Positions 1 through 7,919 of a stretch of 64,000 nucleotides of DNA are shown one piece after another. The stretch is from Actinomucor elegans (taxonomy: Eukaryota; Mucoromycota; Mucoromycetes; Mucorales; Mucoraceae). The DNA lies in NCBI GenBank assembly GCA_026027325.1, contig JAMSLZ010000011.1:310001-374000 (forward strand), read 5' to 3'. A model generated the notes under the pieces. The model had not been told where the DNA came from and did no database searches. It was given only the letters and a program-made list of their open reading frames with translations. Position numbers and translations under genes: made by a program. The number at the start of each line of letters is the position of its first letter. Within the stretch, counting starts at the first letter, position 1.

Positions 1-129
1 ATAGGAAAAAAGGCCAAAGTTTTAGCCCTCTATTGATACTAACATCAACCGCATAATTTTATTTCAGACAGCTGTGTAAAGAGAAAAAGGTTAATTTATA
101 AAACATTGAAACCCTTTTTTCGCATACAG
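1..129. other. Left flank of the retrotransposon
   Basis: AT-rich sequence with no open frame of note. It ends in ACAG (126-129), which matches ACAG directly after the 3' LTR (5960-5963), a likely target-site duplication. Confidence 0.4.
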
Positions 130-297
130 TATATATATATACTGTGTATTAATTTAAAAAGAAGACAACAACTAATAAAAAATATCATTATTCAAAACTA
201 CATCGTTATACTCTTCTCTTATTGGATAATACTAATCTCAGCTCGTCACGTGCTCTAGTTTACTGACTGTCCGGTTTATTTAAATTATCGAAAGACA
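130..297 (+). repeat. 5' LTR
   Basis: 168 bp, identical to 5786-5959 apart from a missing 6-bp CTCCTC unit near position 254. It ends in ..GACA. The left boundary is uncertain because it lies in an AT dinucleotide run: a TGT..ACA LTR could begin at 143-145, but only a start at 130 gives matching flanks. Confidence 0.85.
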
Positions 298-298
298 T

Positions 299-312
299 TG
301 GTAGCATCAGCT
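299..312 (+). other. Retrotransposon primer-binding site
   Basis: TGGTAGCATCAG starts 1 nt after the LTR. TGGTAGC is complementary to a tRNA 3' end of the form GCTACCA, as used by fungal elements primed with initiator tRNA-Met. The same motif follows the second LTR family at 6416, so both families probably use the same primer. Confidence 0.65.
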
Positions 313-386
313 GTCAAGAATACAAGGAAAAAGAAGAAAAGCTTCGAAAAGTTAAAGATTATCAAGGAATTAAAGGGAAACGCTAT

Positions 387-1319
387 ATGTCGAAGGAAAT
401 CTCAGGAACAAGTATAGAATTGAAAGAACTAATGAAACTGCTCTCTGAAGCATTAACTGGCAGCAAAAGGAAAGAAATTAGAATCAAGGAACCTGATATC
501 TACGATGGTGCCCGCGATGCCTCAATAATCGACAGTTGGACTAAATCAATTGAAAGATACGCCGAATTTCATGGTTTGGATGATAATCAGGCTGGCCTTC
601 TTGCTATAACTCTACTTCGTGGACGAGCCGATGCATGGTATCGTTCTGTTGAATCAAGTGAAGAAAACGTTCCTGTTAGCTGGCTTTTTTTGAAACGAGA
701 ACTGATCGGTTTTTTCAGACCCGATAACTCTGTCCGCATCGCACGCGACAAATTAGCTACTTTAGTTCAAACGGGCTCCCTCGCCGAATATATCAACGAT
801 TTTCTTAATATCAAACTAGAAATTCCAAACATGACTGAAGAAGAAGCCGTTGATAAATTCACTCGCAGCCTCCGCAGTCATAATCTTCGAACATATATCC
901 GCCAAAACGATCCCACATTACTAAAAAATGCCATTCATATCGCATTATCGTTTGACAGTGCCCGACAGGACACTTTTAGCGGTGTACTAAACACAATTAA
1001 CCGCCAACGTGAAGTAATCGCTGACGATCCCATGGATTTGGACACTATAGAATCCAGTGATCGTCGCAGTAATGCTGGATTTCGCGGAGGTTTCCGAAGT
1101 ACTGGTGGTTTCGATGGTCCTGGTGGTTCTGGTGGTTCTCGTGGTGGTCGCAATTATGGTGATTTTCGCGGCGGCGGTGGCGGCTCCAAATCAAAAATCA
1201 TTTGTCATTTCTGTGGCAAAGCAGGTCACATCCTTCGTCTATGCAAAAATAGACAAGCTGCAATCAAGAAACTAGTCGATGACCCCGCTCGCAAAAGACA
1301 GGGTTTTCACTTTACGTAA
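387..1319 (+). CDS. Retrotransposon Gag
   Basis: 310 codons, the structural capsid/nucleocapsid protein of the element. Residues 40-200 resemble a retrotransposon gag domain, with a central aromatic-rich helical region. A Gly/Arg-rich low-complexity stretch (about 225-265) precedes one CCHC zinc knuckle at residues 273-286 (CX2CX4HX4C), the nucleic-acid-binding module. The ATG lies about 88 nt after the primer-binding site, a normal leader length. The frame ends at TAA 1317-1319, while the next coding frame is already open in -1, overlapping the end of gag. The function is inferred from family organisation and the zinc knuckle; the capsid part was not aligned. Confidence 0.85.
   Translation: MSKEISGTSIELKELMKLLSEALTGSKRKEIRIKEPDIYDGARDASIIDSWTKSIERYAEFHGLDDNQAGLLAITLLRGRADAWYRSVESSEENVPVSWLFLKRELIGFFRPDNSVRIARDKLATLVQTGSLAEYINDFLNIKLEIPNMTEEEAVDKFTRSLRSHNLRTYIRQNDPTLLKNAIHIALSFDSARQDTFSGVLNTINRQREVIADDPMDLDTIESSDRRSNAGFRGGFRSTGGFDGPGGSGGSRGGRNYGDFRGGGGGSKSKIICHFCGKAGHILRLCKNRQAAIKKLVDDPARKRQGFHFT
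1301..1307 (+). other. Possible -1 frameshift heptamer at the gag-pol junction
   Basis: GGGTTTT lies in phase as G GGT TTT in the gag frame, four codons before the gag stop, fitting the X XXY YYZ rule for -1 slippage. The -1 frame continues without a stop from here into the region that follows gag. It could instead be a chance match at a disabling indel. Confidence 0.4.
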
Positions 1320-1645
1320 CTGAGGATCAGGAAGCTCAGTTACGTTCCTCATCAAATCTTCCTGATGTGACTCTGATCGACTTAGATGATGATTCAATCC
1401 AGTCACGCAATATCCCTATTAATAATAAAAAAGCACCCACCAATTGTACTCATTACGCTTCCACGCCTTCACAATTAATTAATAATAATAATACCGAAAA
1501 GACTTTAACACTTAATACTGACGAAAACATAGAAGAAATGCTAGTAATGAACGACTCCAAACATTTGATGGAACTAAACTCTATCGCTACTCGTCTACCA
1601 TTATATAAAGAGGTGTATACCGAGATAATCATATCACTATTTTGA
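1307..1645 (+). CDS. Retrotransposon gag-pol linker (frame -1 to gag)
   Basis: Open in the -1 frame from the end of gag to a TGA at 1643-1645. The product is acidic and Asn/Asp/Thr-rich, with a conserved-looking start (VTEDQEAQL) and a C-terminal LPLYK motif of the kind that precedes retropepsin in gypsy elements. It has no domain of its own. The protease core continues in a different frame (open from 1609), so the frame changes again at about 1607-1620. It is best read as part of one original polyprotein broken by an indel. Confidence 0.6.
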   Translation, partial: SLYVTEDQEAQLRSSSNLPDVTLIDLDDDSIQSRNIPINNKKAPTNCTHYASTPSQLINNNNTEKTLTLNTDENIEEMLVMNDSKHLMELNSIATRLPLYKEVYTEIIISLF

Positions 1646-4600
1646 TAGACTCCGGTGCTAGCGCAAACTATGTATCTCCTAAATTAGTACAATATACACC
1701 TTTGCGCGACATCATCATCACTCCCAAACGACAAGTTGAAACCGCTGATGGTGAACATACATCGATTAACAAAAAATTGATGATGGATATTTCACTGGGT
1801 AACTACACTACACGAATATCAGCCTATGTATTCCCTTCTAAATTCGATCTAATCCTCGGGCGAACTTGGTTACAACAATGCAAACCCATCCCAGACTGGT
1901 TTACAGACTCGTGGAAATTGCCGTTAGGAAACAATCGTTATACTACTATCCATCCTTGTAATCCCGATCAAACAGCCAAAGCAAGAACCGATTCTTTATT
2001 CACAACTGATTCCGGTAATAACACGAACCTAAGCACAAACGACATCCACACTACTCCTAAGGACACTATCCCCACTGTTCCCAATCCTAACGAACTTCTT
2101 ATCGATGATAACTATCATTATGACCACAACGAGGATATCAACGTCCCGGATTACCTCATTTCAGCAAAAGAAGCCGATCGTTTGATCCGAAAACGACAGG
2201 CGGATTTCTGCCTAATGTTTATCACTGAACAACAAAACAACATGGAGTTTTGTTATTCTGTAGATGTTAATCCTTTAACCACTAATGATCAGCCCTTCTG
2301 GTCGAAACTGGTAAAAGAATATGCCGATGTTTTCCGCGACGAACTTCCTGGTTTACCTCCGGCTCGCAATGATCCTCCTATGATTGATACTGGTGATGCA
2401 AAACCTGTCAGTAAACCTCCTTATAAGACTAGCCCAGCCGAATTGGATGAATTACGTCGACAACTAAACGAATTACTAAAGCTGGGTCTAATCCGGCCAA
2501 GTAGCTCTCCTTGGGGCGCTCCGGTCCTCTTCGTTCGAAAAAAGAATGGCGAATTACGAATGTGCGTGGATTACCGCGCTCTCAATCGCCTTTCTGTCAA
2601 AAAATCATACGGATTACCCAATATTGACGAATGTTTAGAACGTTTGCAAGGCGCATCATACTTTTCCTGTCTCGATTTGAAAAGTGGATATCATCAACGT
2701 CGCCTACATCCTGATGATATTGAGAAATCCGCGATGAATACAAGGTTAGGAAAGTTTGAATGGTTGGTAGCCAGTTTCGGTTTAAAAAATTGTCCATTTT
2801 ATTTTCAAGACCTGATGAACAATGTACTATCCGACTGCCTAAATAAATTCTGCATGGTGTACCTTGATGACATTATCATTTTCTCCAAGACCGCCTCTGA
2901 GCACCAAAAACACGTTCGACACGTTTTAGACTTGCTACGTCAAAATCAACTCATTGCCAATTTAAAGAAATGCAAGTTTAACCAACGACAAGTTGAATTC
3001 CTAGGTTATCGAGTATCGGAAAAAGGCATACTACCCGACGAACGAAAAGTACAAGCAATCAAAGACTGGCCTCGACCCACAAATGTTCAAGAAGTACGCC
3101 AATTCATTGGCCTTGCCCAAACCTTCCGAAGGTTCTGTCCCGGTTTTGCTTCAATAGTGGCTCCACTGACAAACCTAACTCGTGGCTCAGGACATAAACG
3201 ACGTTCCATTGTATGGACAAGTGATTGCGAGAAAAGCTTCATCAAGGTAAAAGAATTGCTAACGTCTGCTCCTATCTTAGCTATGCCTAACCCTGCAAAA
3301 CCGTACCGCATTGAATGCGATTCTAGCGATTATGGACTGGGTGCCGTACTTTTACAACCTGATGAGCTCGATCCTTCGTTGTGGCATCCAGTTGCATATG
3401 AATCCAAAAAGTTATCTGAACGCGAACGAAAGTACCCCGCTCAGGAGCGTGAATTGGCCGCAATTCTCATGGCTCTTCGTACATGGCGACATTTAGTTGA
3501 TGGTTGTCACGGAGGTTATACGGTGTACACCGACCATCTACCTCTCAAGTATTTTCGGTCTCAAGATAAACCTACCCCTCGGTTAGTGCGCTGGATTGCT
3601 GAACTAGAGATGTACGATCCTGATATCCAATACAAGCAAGGAAGTCTTCATGTAGTGCCAGATGCTCTTTCACGGCGGGATGGTCCAAATTGTACTCCTG
3701 CCTCAACGTCAATGGAACCCGAATATATATGCGCTATTGACCCGCTTGATGGTATGTCACCAATGGTAAAAACTGATTGGCCTTTATACTATCTGAATGA
3801 TCATTACCTACAGGTGAAAAACCAAAGCCTAAAATCTAAACTGGTAAAAGACAAGCCCTTTTTCGAAGTCTCTGGTAACAAGGTATTTCGCAAGGTAGAT
3901 ATCTTTGGCGATGGTTCTCCATACCGTCTGGTATCTTTCTTACCTTTCGCTGAACGCGCTGATTTCGTTTCTCGTTATCATGAAAGCTACGGCCATTGCA
4001 ACTATAGCACTATGATGAAGTTACTTACCCCTCGTGTCTGGTGGCCTTCAATGAAAAGTGATCTACGCAACTGGTTAAAATCGTGCCCTGCATGTCAAGT
4101 TAACGCCCGTCGTAATCACGTTCATAAAGATGTAATGCATCCCTTACAAATCCCTTCTGCGTTTTCTCGTTGGCATCTTGATTTCATTGGCGAACTCCCC
4201 AAATCTCTCCGCGGAAATCGATGGATTTTGGTTGCTGTCGACTATGCTACAAATTGGCCTATTGCTCGTGCAGTACCAGTGGCGTCCCAAGAAGCAGTGG
4301 TAGACTTCATTTATGAAGAAATCGTACTAAAGTTTGGGTGTCCTGCTGAAATTGTCACTGATCGTGGTGCAAATTTCTGTAGCGGTCTGGTACGCAAATA
4401 TATGACACGACTACAAACTGAACATAAGTTGACCTCAGCTTTTCATCCGCGATCTAACTCTAAAGTAGAACGTTTCAACGGTGTCCTGAAGTCAATACTA
4501 CGAAAATACGTCAACGGTGCTATTCATCGGTGGGATGATTTCTTAAATGCGGCTTTGTGGGCGTGCCGCATTAGAGTACATTCTACTACAGGTTATAGCC

Positions 4601-4992
4601 CTTTCTACCTAACTTATGGTCGTGAACCCCGAATCCCTGGCGACACTATGTTACCATATATCGATAATGTTACTGCTGCGGATCCTCGAACCATAGCCGA
4701 CCATACTTCTCGTGAACTAACCAAACTTGGTCAACATCGCGCCGCTGCTGAATTCCGCATGAAAGCCATGGCCGATAAAGACAAAAAGAAATGGGACGCC
4801 TTAATAGATAAGACCTCCTTCGAGCCTGGCGACATGGTACTACTCACTCATGAAGGACGTTTTGGTCTAGAACCCCAGTACAAAGGACCCTATATTGTGG
4901 TGGCAAGTTATCCAAATTATGGTACCTACAAGCTGGAAACTTTGGCCGGTGAACCGCTGAAATCTCTAGTACATGGGTCGATCGAATGGTAG
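1609..4992 (+). CDS. Retrotransposon Pol: protease, reverse transcriptase, RNase H, integrase
   Basis: Counting from codon 1642, the retropepsin active site IDSGAS is at residues 2-7 and in-frame sequence runs upstream to 1609. The first codon at 1642 is TTG, not a real start. The reverse transcriptase has YLDD at 407-410. RNase H follows, then an integrase with an HHCC-type zinc region (about 790-830). Its catalytic triad is D847 (WHLDF), D907 (VTDRG) and E943 (SKVERF), with 35 residues between the last two, the D,D(35)E pattern. A GPY/F-like module (GPYIVV) follows near the end. No chromodomain was found. The frame ends at TAG 4990-4992; the conserved end of the GPY module continues in frame 0, implying a break at about 4975-4977. 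Confidence 0.9.
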   Translation, partial: RGVYRDNHITILIDSGASANYVSPKLVQYTPLRDIIITPKRQVETADGEHTSINKKLMMDISLGNYTTRISAYVFPSKFDLILGRTWLQQCKPIPDWFTDSWKLPLGNNRYTTIHPCNPDQTAKARTDSLFTTDSGNNTNLSTNDIHTTPKDTIPTVPNPNELLIDDNYHYDHNEDINVPDYLISAKEADRLIRKRQADFCLMFITEQQNNMEFCYSVDVNPLTTNDQPFWSKLVKEYADVFRDELPGLPPARNDPPMIDTGDAKPVSKPPYKTSPAELDELRRQLNELLKLGLIRPSSSPWGAPVLFVRKKNGELRMCVDYRALNRLSVKKSYGLPNIDECLERLQGASYFSCLDLKSGYHQRRLHPDDIEKSAMNTRLGKFEWLVASFGLKNCPFYFQDLMNNVLSDCLNKFCMVYLDDIIIFSKTASEHQKHVRHVLDLLRQNQLIANLKKCKFNQRQVEFLGYRVSEKGILPDERKVQAIKDWPRPTNVQEVRQFIGLAQTFRRFCPGFASIVAPLTNLTRGSGHKRRSIVWTSDCEKSFIKVKELLTSAPILAMPNPAKPYRIECDSSDYGLGAVLLQPDELDPSLWHPVAYESKKLSERERKYPAQERELAAILMALRTWRHLVDGCHGGYTVYTDHLPLKYFRSQDKPTPRLVRWIAELEMYDPDIQYKQGSLHVVPDALSRRDGPNCTPASTSMEPEYICAIDPLDGMSPMVKTDWPLYYLNDHYLQVKNQSLKSKLVKDKPFFEVSGNKVFRKVDIFGDGSPYRLVSFLPFAERADFVSRYHESYGHCNYSTMMKLLTPRVWWPSMKSDLRNWLKSCPACQVNARRNHVHKDVMHPLQIPSAFSRWHLDFIGELPKSLRGNRWILVAVDYATNWPIARAVPVASQEAVVDFIYEEIVLKFGCPAEIVTDRGANFCSGLVRKYMTRLQTEHKLTSAFHPRSNSKVERFNGVLKSILRKYVNGAIHRWDDFLNAALWACRIRVHSTTGYSPFYLTYGREPRIPGDTMLPYIDNVTAADPRTIADHTSRELTKLGQHRAAAEFRMKAMADKDKKKWDALIDKTSFEPGDMVLLTHEGRFGLEPQYKGPYIVVASYPNYGTYKLETLAGEPLKSLVHGSIEW

Positions 4993-5750
4993 CTGCTGTT
5001 GGTGAAAAGCCAAACACGGAATGGTACAATCCCACTGTGTCAAGACGAGAATGGCGAAATGCAACAAAAAACACACAAGTTTCCCTCCCTTCAACTGCTA
5101 TCACAAGTCTTAACGATTCTTTTTCTAGTACTATGCAGGTATTATCTGAAGACAATCGCGACTCTTCCAACATTCACAATGAGTTTGGCATTCCTATAAC
5201 CGAAGTCGACATTACCGATGGCGATCCAGTTGATCCGATTGAAACTAGTCATTCTCCATCGACTCACAACACAACCTTGGACAAAGACAAATACGAAACG
5301 GACTCATCACCCACATCAGACATAAAAACAAAAGTCAATGAATCCGCTTCAGATTCAACACATCCATCTCAAACTGGTGTATCTCTATCGGTCAATATCA
5401 CTGACGGTGACTCGCAAACCCATACTGGAATCCAAGAATCTGAAGAAGATGTAGAAATGACAAGCCCACATCATATTTTCACACAACCCCAAAGACCAAC
5501 TGAAAAAATATGTCCTCCTAGCTCCGCTCCAATGGAAATTAACCACAAACCATGCCCAGCTATAGTCACTTCTACTACCACTTCTTGTGTTCAGGGTCGA
5601 ACACCAATGGTCTCAGGGGGGGCTAATGTCAGCGAAAGTTCGAGAGCAATTCCCTTGGTCCGAACAATGCCTCGAACTAAGCGTCGCTTTAGCCCTTTGG
5701 CACCTTCTAGAACAAAACGACATAAACTATACCATACTTGGCAATCATAA
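4977..5750 (+). CDS. Retrotransposon C-terminal extension after integrase
   Basis: The first ATG is 4986. The frame is open slightly upstream, where it reads like the VDR end of the integrase GPY module, so this is probably the natural C-terminus of Pol split off by a frame change. The body is Ser/Thr/Asp-rich and disordered, and the last 35 residues are basic (RTKRRF, RTKRHK), resembling a nuclear localisation signal. There is no chromodomain, the usual extension in many fungal gypsy integrases. Function is unknown; integrase nuclear import or targeting is an inference. Confidence 0.6.
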   Translation, partial: VDRMVAAVGEKPNTEWYNPTVSRREWRNATKNTQVSLPSTAITSLNDSFSSTMQVLSEDNRDSSNIHNEFGIPITEVDITDGDPVDPIETSHSPSTHNTTLDKDKYETDSSPTSDIKTKVNESASDSTHPSQTGVSLSVNITDGDSQTHTGIQESEEDVEMTSPHHIFTQPQRPTEKICPPSSAPMEINHKPCPAIVTSTTTSCVQGRTPMVSGGANVSESSRAIPLVRTMPRTKRRFSPLAPSRTKRHKLYHTWQS

Positions 5751-5785
5751 CTTCTAGCACCTTCCAGATAGAATTAAAAATAATA

Positions 5786-5959
5786 TATATATATATACTG
5801 TGTATTAATTTAAAAAGAAGACAACAACTAATAAAAAATATCATTATTCAAAACTACATCGTTATACTCTTCTCTTATTGGATAATACTAATCTCAGCTC
5901 GTCACGTGCTCCTCCTCTAGTTTACTGACTGTCCGGTTTATTTAAATTATCGAAAGACA
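5786..5959 (+). repeat. 3' LTR
   Basis: 174 bp, matching 130-297 except for a CTCCTC insertion. It is followed by ACAG and then, 11 bp on, the tRNA-Tyr gene. Confidence 0.88.
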
Positions 5960-5970
5960 ACAGAAGAGTC

Positions 5971-6053
5971 CCGGCTTTAGCTCAGTTGGTAGAGCGGAAG
6001 ACTGTAGTGTAAAAGACATCTTTAGGTCACCTGTTCGAATCAGGTAAGCCGGA
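5971..6053 (+). tRNA. tRNA-Tyr (GTA) with 10-nt intron
   Basis: The acceptor stem CCGGCTT pairs with AAGCCGG, with discriminator A at 6053. The D-arm is GCTC-AGTTGGTA-GAGC. The anticodon stem GAAGA pairs with TCTTT (one G-U), with the GTA anticodon at 6004-6006. The T-arm ACCTG-TTCGAAT-CAGGT contains a good B box. An intron of 10 nt (6008-6017) sits one base 3' of the anticodon, the standard eukaryotic position and typical for tRNA-Tyr. A T-run at 6059-6064 serves as Pol III terminator. Retroelement LTRs lie on both sides. Confidence 0.95.
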
Positions 6054-6058
6054 AAATC

Positions 6059-6064
6059 TTTTTT
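6059..6064 (+). terminator. Pol III terminator of tRNA-Tyr
   Basis: A run of six T residues 5 nt after the tRNA discriminator base. Confidence 0.8.
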
Positions 6065-6095
6065 CAATTTTAATGAATACATATCGTAGTTGAGT

Positions 6096-6413
6096 TGTCA
6101 GGTACACACGGTCTTGATGTGTAACCTTTTTAATTAGTGTCGTGTGCCGAGATATATGTTTTATAGTCGATTCCAATAAACGTGTACAATAGATTATAAT
6201 ATATGAGATAAAGGATACTCTTTATTATTCTAAGATGCAATTGATATTTATACTAATGTCAGGTACACACGGTCTTGATGTGTAACCTTTTTAATTAGTA
6301 TAAATATCAATTGCATCTTAGAATAATAAAGAGTATCCTTTATCTCATATATTATAATCTATTGTACACGTTTATTGGAATCGACTATAAAACATATATC
6401 TCGGCACACGACA
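6096..6413 (+). repeat. Rearranged tandem LTR pair with perfect 119-bp inverted repeat
   Basis: The structure is A - B' - A - B. A (TGTCAGG...TTTTTAA, 38 bp) occurs at 6096-6133 and 6257-6294; with following bases the direct repeat is 43 bp (6096-6138 and 6257-6299). B is 6295-6413. Segment 6138-6256 is its exact reverse complement over 119 bp. The second copy, 6257-6413, reads as an ordinary LTR (TGTCAG..GACA) followed by a primer-binding site. The first copy is the same LTR with its body inverted. Confidence 0.9.
6257..6413 (+). repeat. Intact LTR of a second retrotransposon family
   Basis: 157 bp, TGTC..GACA termini with a TATAAA-like motif (TATAAAT) and AATAAAG. It is followed after 2 nt by TGGTAGCATCAG, the same primer-binding site as in the first element. 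The sequence differs from the 130-297 LTR, so this is a separate family. Confidence 0.8.
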
Positions 6414-6415
6414 TT

Positions 6416-6427
6416 TGGTAGCATCAG
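6416..6427 (+). other. Primer-binding site of the second LTR element
   Basis: TGGTAGCATCAG, identical to that at 299. Confidence 0.65.
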
Positions 6428-6491
6428 TGAACCAATTGATCGTTTATTATAGTTAAAATATATTTATATATATATATATATTATTGAGTGA

Positions 6492-6734
6492 ATGGAATAC
6501 TTATCTGAAGAAGAACTCAAGAAATTAAAGAACCAATTTGAAATAGAAGAAAGGACCGTAAAGCTACTCAAATATCAAGACGACATTGATTATTATAACA
6601 GCAAATTAAGAAAGACATCAACTGGTCAGTTTACTGAAGAAGAAAGATTAAAATCAACTATACAAAGAGAAGAACATTGGAAAACAGTAGCTCACTGTCG
6701 TATACACGCTTATATTCACAGGCTATACATATGA
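6492..6734 (+). CDS. Short charged ORF after second-family LTR (possible gag remnant)
   Basis: 80 codons, Lys/Glu-rich and probably helical or coiled. The ATG lies about 65 nt after the primer-binding site at 6416, a spacing like that of gag in the first element, so this may be the 5' end of a truncated gag. It has no zinc knuckle and no visible similarity to the first element's Gag. No pol sequence follows. It could be a chance ORF. Confidence 0.35.
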   Translation: MEYLSEEELKKLKNQFEIEERTVKLLKYQDDIDYYNSKLRKTSTGQFTEEERLKSTIQREEHWKTVAHCRIHAYIHRLYI

Positions 6735-7813
6735 CATGTCTCAATTAAAGCTATCTAACTGCGTAATTGATTGACCCGTCAAACAGGTTTCATCAATCAA
6801 GCAATCACGCATAATCAATTAAGCTTCTAGACCGATTCATCATCACTTGTCATTAACATTACTCATCAGTAATAATACAAGAACCAATACAAGAACAGTA
6901 CGTTTACTTGTATAAACTAATTCTACCGTAACTTGCAAGTAATCGGCTAAACTCATGAATTATTGTTTCATTCATTCATTCTCAGCAGTACCTGTCAATC
7001 GGTTAAACATAAGACCTTTAACTAATATAAATACACCTTCATTTTATGATCGAAATAAAGAACAATCAATAACTATCTTATTACCAATCAGTAATCTGAT
7101 TACATATACAAGTCTTATTATTATTATTACGTGAATCTTTGGTCTTTAGTTACTTCGGATTCAACATGGAGCTTGCTCCCCTACAAAAAAAAAAAAAAAA
7201 AAAAAAAAGAACGTCTTGGCCAGGCCAAGAATTCCAACATCAATTATATTTAACAACATTACATGAATATCTTAATAACTACTCTTATGAAATAATCACT
7301 TAAGAATAGCTTGGCAATAATATAAATATCAATCAGAATTTTATGAATAAAGGATCATCCTATATTACAATACAATTATTGACTCTTAGAAAAAAGCTAA
7401 CCAATCAAATATCCCATTAAATCACAAAATATTACACTAATGTCTAATTATTAACTACTGCACAACGAGTTCGATTCATTACAAGCAGCGTTACATATAT
7501 TTTGATAAAACAATTGGCGATCATCAAGATCTCAGCTAATCTCAGTTAAATGTTGCATCTGATGGATAGCACCTACTCAGGATGGGTTGTTGCATCTATT
7601 GGTACCTTTGTTTAGTTGAAGCACAATGAACACATTACACCCATTAATGATGAATGGAGAAGTATATTTTTTTAACGACGTTATTTAATCTACTAGTCAT
7701 TAGCTTGCTTATGTTTTCTGGAAAGCTTATCCTGTTTTGGGAAACGCGTCTATTTTGTGTAAGAGAGCTTGGTTGTCTTATAAACTCGTGTGACATGGAA
7801 AGGGGAACCCAAA

Positions 7814-7866
<53 letters not shown>

Positions 7867-7919
7867 GTCTAACCAAATATTTCCCTTTTTACAACGAAAA
7901 AAAGCAAGCAGCCTTCATC
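6735..7919. other. Gene-free AT-rich stretch upstream of BEM1
   Basis: No coding frame was supported. It contains an A24 tract (7185-7208) and, near the gene, an (AT)n run followed by about 34 T (7812-7863). Two loosely similar TATAAATA..ATTTTATGA..AATAAAG motifs (about 7024-7062 and 7319-7356) may be decayed LTR pieces. Confidence 0.4.
7812..7863 (+). repeat. (AT)n-(T)34 tract in BEM1 5' region
   Basis: Simple-sequence tract ending 56 bp before the BEM1 ATG. A T-tract in this position on the coding strand recurs at other genes of the window. Confidence 0.85.

Larger units (their letters stand above)
130..5959 (+). mobile_element. Ty3/gypsy LTR retrotransposon, full length, inserted just upstream of tRNA-Tyr
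   Basis: Two near-identical LTRs (130-297 and 5786-5959) bound a gag-pol interior of about 5.5 kb. A primer-binding site follows the 5' LTR. The order gag zinc knuckle, retropepsin, reverse transcriptase, RNase H, integrase identifies Ty3/gypsy (Metaviridae-type) organisation. The LTRs differ only by a 6-bp CTCCTC expansion, so insertion was recent. Flanking ACAG on both sides looks like a 4-bp target-site duplication; a 5-bp one would carry a mismatch. The 3' LTR stops 11 bp before the mature tRNA-Tyr 5' end, as expected for an element that targets Pol III start sites like yeast Ty3. The reading frame changes three times (near 1301-1319, 1607-1620 and 4972-4980), so this copy may be non-autonomous unless frameshifting is programmed. 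Confidence 0.9.

Noticed and set aside
143..297. Shorter 5' LTR beginning TGTGTATT at 143-145
   Set aside because: It gives conventional TGT..ACA ends, but the flanks then lack a target-site duplication, whereas a start at 130 gives ACAG on both sides. Kept as an uncertainty.
1642..1644. Start codon for Pol at 1642
   Set aside because: It is TTG inside the protease active-site sequence; the frame is open upstream to 1609, so Pol is part of a larger polyprotein.
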